DNA from: Pseudomonadota bacterium
GTDB lineage: Bacteria; Pseudomonadota; Alphaproteobacteria; ATCC43930; CGMCC-115725
Length of the DNA: 8,374 nucleotides
Assembly (NCBI GenBank): GCA_021790295.1
Contig: JAJYIC010000096.1
Span: 1-8,374 of the forward strand
Direction of reading: 5' to 3'
This document shows, in pieces, positions 5,439 to 8,374 of the stretch. Within the stretch, counting starts at the first letter, position 1, and the number at the start of each line of letters is the position of its first letter. The notes below the pieces were generated by a model. The model saw only the letters and a list, made by a program, of their open reading frames with translations. It did no database searches and was not told the origin of the DNA. The position numbers and the translations under genes were made by a program.

Positions 5439-6539
5439 ATGATACCCGCAGCGACAAGACCGGAACCGGCGCTTCGGGGCCCTCAATTGGGCGCCAAAAG
5501 GCGGCGTGCTACGCGTTTCGGCAAGGCCGTTGCAAGGTTCGGCGCCGGCGTCGGCGTCATTCGCTTGAGTCTCTTTTTGTGGCTGCGCTCTTATTGGCGC
5601 GGCAGACAACTGGTTCGGTTTTTCGGCGGGAGAGGCGGCGGCCAAAAGAGCGGCCCGGTCGCGATCGTCCCTTATTATGGCAACGAGGCCTTGCTCCCCG
5701 CCTTTCTCGATCACCATCGCCGGCTCGGCATCGAAGAGTTCGTCTTTCTCGATCTGTCGGCCGGGCGCAAGCTCGGCGCCGTTCTCGCCGGCGAGAGCGA
5801 CTGCGCCGTCTGGCTCGCGCCCCTCGGCGCCGCCCCGCAGCGCGCGCTCGATTGGCTCAATCACCTGCGCCGGCGCTATGGCTGCGGGCGCTGGTGCCTG
5901 TCGCTCGAACCGAACGAACTGCTCGTCTACCGGCATTGCGAAACCCGGCAGGTTGCCGATTTCACCGCGTTTCTCGAAACCGAGCGGCGCGACCACGTCT
6001 ATGCCCTCCTCGTCGATCTTTACGGAGACAAGCCTGCGGCCGGTTTGCGCCTCGAAAAGGGCGAGGATCCGCTCTCGGTTCTGCCCTATTTCGATCCCCT
6101 CGGCTACATCACGAGCGGCCCCCACCGCTATCGCAACGTCATCGCGCGCGGCGGCGTGCGGCGCCGCACGCTTTATTGCGAGGCTCCCCGCCAAAGCCCG
6201 GCATTGAACCGCATCCCTCTCGTCAAATGGCGGTGGTATTACGTTTATGCCGCCGGAACCCGGCTTCTGATGCCGCCCCGGCTCAATACCTCGCACTCCA
6301 ACTGGCACAGCTCGCCGACCGCCTGCCTGCTTTCACTCGCCCTCCTCGACAGTGACGAGGGACTGGTTCGCGCCTGGCTGTCGGAAGAGGGGCAGGTCGC
6401 GGCGGCAGGCGGCAGGCTTTCCAACCCCGGCCTTATGGAGCTGCGACGGCGACCGCTCAAAGAGGATGTCAGCGCCCGCTTTTGCGGAAGCGAGAGCCTC
6501 GTCGCCTGCGGCCTCATCAACCCGGGTCAGTGGTTCTAG
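5439..6539 (+). CDS. GT-A/GT2-like glycosyltransferase family protein with altered catalytic motifs
   Basis: This 366-residue protein resembles the family of glycosyltransferases that begin with a RNE motif, an H-H-R-x-L-G segment and later a W-C-L-x-D-A-D-E-L-L-V-Y strand (Glyco_tranf_2_4 type). The scaffold is visible: VAIVPYYGNEA (74-84), FLDHHRRLGIEEFVFLDLS (89-107) and RWCLSLEPNELLVY (151-164). Family members transfer sugars from nucleotide-sugar donors in the cytoplasm. Here the expected acidic motifs are changed: DADE reads EPNE (157-160), and the DNGSDDGT-like segment after the second strand reads DLSAGRKL (105-112). Activity is therefore doubtful. A basic N-terminus with a weakly hydrophobic or amphipathic stretch (about 30-50) may bind the membrane surface. 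The ATG at 5439 has only a weak, distant GAGG (5425-5428). The stop lies 9 bases before the next gene's start, so the two are co-transcribed, probably from the promoter near 5212. Confidence 0.83.
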   Translation: MIPAATRPEPALRGPQLGAKRRRATRFGKAVARFGAGVGVIRLSLFLWLRSYWRGRQLVRFFGGRGGGQKSGPVAIVPYYGNEALLPAFLDHHRRLGIEEFVFLDLSAGRKLGAVLAGESDCAVWLAPLGAAPQRALDWLNHLRRRYGCGRWCLSLEPNELLVYRHCETRQVADFTAFLETERRDHVYALLVDLYGDKPAAGLRLEKGEDPLSVLPYFDPLGYITSGPHRYRNVIARGGVRRRTLYCEAPRQSPALNRIPLVKWRWYYVYAAGTRLLMPPRLNTSHSNWHSSPTACLLSLALLDSDEGLVRAWLSEEGQVAAAGGRLSNPGLMELRRRPLKEDVSARFCGSESLVACGLINPGQWF

Positions 6540-6548
6540 GGAGGGCCG

Positions 6549-8374
6549 GTGAACCTCGCCTTCGCGCTGCTTGCGCATGGCAATCCTCGGCTCGTCGAGA
6601 GGCTTATCCGCCTCCTCCTCGCCGAAGGGCACCGTGTTGCGCTCCATTACGACCTGAAATCGCCCGCCGCCGGCTACGAGCATCTGTTGCGCTCCTTTTC
6701 CGGCTGCGAAGCGGTGCGCTTTGCCCGGCGCGTGCGGGTTACCTGGGGCGAGTGGTCGATCCCGGCCGCGACCCTCAATTGCCTCGACGCCATCGCCGAG
6801 GCGGGCTGGGAACCCGATTATGTCTATTACCTGAGCGGGATGGATTATCCGATCCGCTCCTCGGCCGAGCTTCTCCACTTTCTCGAGCGGCATCGCGGGA
6901 CCGAGTTTATCGAAAGCGTTCCGGCGGACCGCGTGCGCTGGGCGAGAACCGGACCGCAGGAAGAACGGTATCTTTATCACTTTCCTTTCAACTGGCGCGA
7001 TCAACCGAGGCGTTTCTCCTTCTTCCTCAGGTTGCAAAAAAGGTTCGGCTGGAAGCGCAAATTCGTGCGCGGGATGACGCCTTATATCGGCTCGCAATGG
7101 TGGGTCCTCACCTGGCCGACCTTGCAGAAGGTGAGAGAGCTCGCGCGAGAACGCGACATCCGCCGGTTTTTTCGCACCACGCTTGTTCCGGATGAACTCT
7201 TCTTCCAGACCTTGGTGCGCTATCTTGTCCCGTATTCACGCATTTCGAGCCGCACGCTGACGCTCTACCAGTTTTCCGATTACGGGACGCCGGTCGTCTA
7301 TTATCTCGATCACCTCGATTATCTTTTGAGCCAACCGTTTTTCATGGCGCGCAAACTGTCGCCCCACGCCGAGGCCCTGCGCGAGGTTCTCGACCTCTAT
7401 TGGCATGGGGAACGGGCGCAGACCCCGCTCGATGACGGCGAAGTCGGCAAGCGCGGGCCCGACTACGAGATCCACCGTTTGACCCATCGAGAGGGAGCGC
7501 CGGGGCTTCCCCTTCCCGGTCGCGCCTTGCGCCGCTGGTACGGCGAACTCGAACGGCTGCCGCTTCCCTATTTCGCGGTGATCGGCAGCAGCGCCGCCGA
7601 GCTGCGCCTCGTCTACCGGCTGTTGTCGCAAGTCCCAGAACTGCGCTGCCACGGCCAGCTCTTCCACAAGAAACGCGTTGAATTTGCCGGCGGCCGGGCT
7701 TCTTTCGCAGGCTACCCGGCGCAGGCCTTGAAGCTGCGCGCGGTCTCCAAGGCCAATTTCCTCGCCGATATCGTGCGGGCCGAAAAGGAGCGCCTTTCGG
7801 GCTTTCTCCTTCTCTGGGGCCAAGGGGAGGAAATGACGCGGCTCCTTTTCGAGCGCCAGAATGCCCGCCTCGTGCTCCTCCAGGGCGACCCTCTCATCGC
7901 CTTTAGCGAAGAGATCCTCGGCCGCGAGCTTCTGCTCGATGAGCCTTACGACCCTTCCCTGCTCGAGGCGATACCGCCGGCGTTGCTCGCCGCCAGGTTC
8001 CGGCACTTCCTCAAAGACTTTCGCAGATACCGCAAGCGCCTCAAACGGCAGGCGAAAAAGGCGGCAATTGTCAAGCCGGCCGGATGGATCGGTGAAATCG
8101 ATCTTTCGAGCGTAAGCGCTTCCTTTCCCGGCCTCTTCCAGACCGCGCCCGAGATCGCCTTCAGCGGGTTCGAGCAACGCTCGCGGCGTCTCGAAAGGGC
8201 GCTTTCCGTGGCGCTTCCCCTTCATCTGAAGGCGATTGCCGCCCGCGCCCATTCGCTTGCCCTTTTGGAGCCCGCAGCCTCTCTTTCCCGGGAGGAAGCC
8301 TGGGGCGGCGCGATCCCGGCGAATGACGAGCTGCCGCGTCTTTCCCTCGTCGGCCTCTCGCAAAGGACTTCGGC
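6549..8374 (+). CDS. Branch/GT14-type glycosyltransferase fused to a sulfotransferase-like C-terminal domain (3' end cut by window)
   Basis: The frame is open from GTG 6549 to the right edge, 608 residues so far. Residues 1 to about 240 match the core-2/I-branching beta-1,6-N-acetylglucosaminyltransferase family (Branch domain): an AHGNPRLVERLI start, YYLSGMDYPIRS (93-104), GSQWWVLT (181-188) and VPDELFFQTL (213-222), whose PDE segment corresponds to that holding the proposed catalytic glutamate in animal enzymes. From about 338 a second domain begins: a hydrophobic strand PYFAVIGSS (340-348), then a helix and RCHGQLFH (366-373), the layout of a sulfotransferase start. Its usual glycine/serine-rich PAPS loop is replaced by GSSAAELR (346-353). 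I recall Branch proteins with uncharacterised C-terminal domains in alphaproteobacteria. A strong SD (TAGGGAGGG, 6537-6545) overlaps the upstream stop, which fixes the start. Likely adds a sugar branch to a surface polysaccharide; acceptor unknown. Confidence 0.87.
   Translation, partial: MNLAFALLAHGNPRLVERLIRLLLAEGHRVALHYDLKSPAAGYEHLLRSFSGCEAVRFARRVRVTWGEWSIPAATLNCLDAIAEAGWEPDYVYYLSGMDYPIRSSAELLHFLERHRGTEFIESVPADRVRWARTGPQEERYLYHFPFNWRDQPRRFSFFLRLQKRFGWKRKFVRGMTPYIGSQWWVLTWPTLQKVRELARERDIRRFFRTTLVPDELFFQTLVRYLVPYSRISSRTLTLYQFSDYGTPVVYYLDHLDYLLSQPFFMARKLSPHAEALREVLDLYWHGERAQTPLDDGEVGKRGPDYEIHRLTHREGAPGLPLPGRALRRWYGELERLPLPYFAVIGSSAAELRLVYRLLSQVPELRCHGQLFHKKRVEFAGGRASFAGYPAQALKLRAVSKANFLADIVRAEKERLSGFLLLWGQGEEMTRLLFERQNARLVLLQGDPLIAFSEEILGRELLLDEPYDPSLLEAIPPALLAARFRHFLKDFRRYRKRLKRQAKKAAIVKPAGWIGEIDLSSVSASFPGLFQTAPEIAFSGFEQRSRRLERALSVALPLHLKAIAARAHSLALLEPAASLSREEAWGGAIPANDELPRLSLVGLSQRTS

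Noticed and set aside
5235..6308. 357-codon open frame on the minus strand
   Set aside because: Antisense to the glycosyltransferase-like gene and its leader, with no domain pattern. The plus-strand frame has a recognisable GT scaffold and an operon partner.
7236..8363. 375-codon open frame on the minus strand
   Set aside because: Antisense to the Branch-domain gene, which is open through the window edge and has strong family motifs in its first 240 residues.

Overview
The window is high-GC bacterial DNA with tightly packed genes on both strands. Codon use, Shine-Dalgarno sites and gene content fit an alphaproteobacterium, possibly of the Hyphomicrobiales; this is an impression from protein style and composition, not a placement. 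There are six protein genes, two of them cut by the window edges. I see no rRNA, tRNA, CRISPR array, transposase or prophage gene.

Left part, minus strand: a small metabolic unit reads leftwards. A dienelactone hydrolase-family alpha/beta hydrolase (1683-2456) is followed after a 57-base gap by a thiamine-diphosphate-dependent enzyme of the acetolactate synthase/benzoylformate decarboxylase superfamily (1-1625, its last residues lost off the left edge). The gap holds three tandem copies of a 13-base unit that contains the ribosome-binding site. The substrates of the two enzymes cannot be read from the sequence.

Middle and right, plus strand: diverging from the hydrolase is a surface-polysaccharide locus. 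It starts with a periplasmic/outer-membrane polysaccharide export protein of the OPX (Wza/KpsD-like) type with SLBB domains (2611-4512). A small predicted outer-membrane lipoprotein follows (about 4571-5011). Next comes a 427-base non-coding stretch with a good promoter-like site and several inverted repeats. Then a two-gene unit encodes a GT-A type glycosyltransferase-like protein (5439-6539) and, 9 bases on, a long protein (6549 to the right edge) with an N-terminal Branch/GT14-type glycosyltransferase domain and a C-terminal sulfotransferase-like domain. The likely joint task is to build and export a capsule or exopolysaccharide. The polymerase, flippase, tyrosine kinase and priming transferase expected for such a locus are not in the window.

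The most interesting signal is in the last two genes. The first has lost the acidic metal-binding residues expected of its glycosyltransferase family. The C-terminal domain of the second looks like a sulfotransferase fold without the usual PAPS-binding loop. The locus may therefore pair an active transferase with non-catalytic or re-purposed partners.
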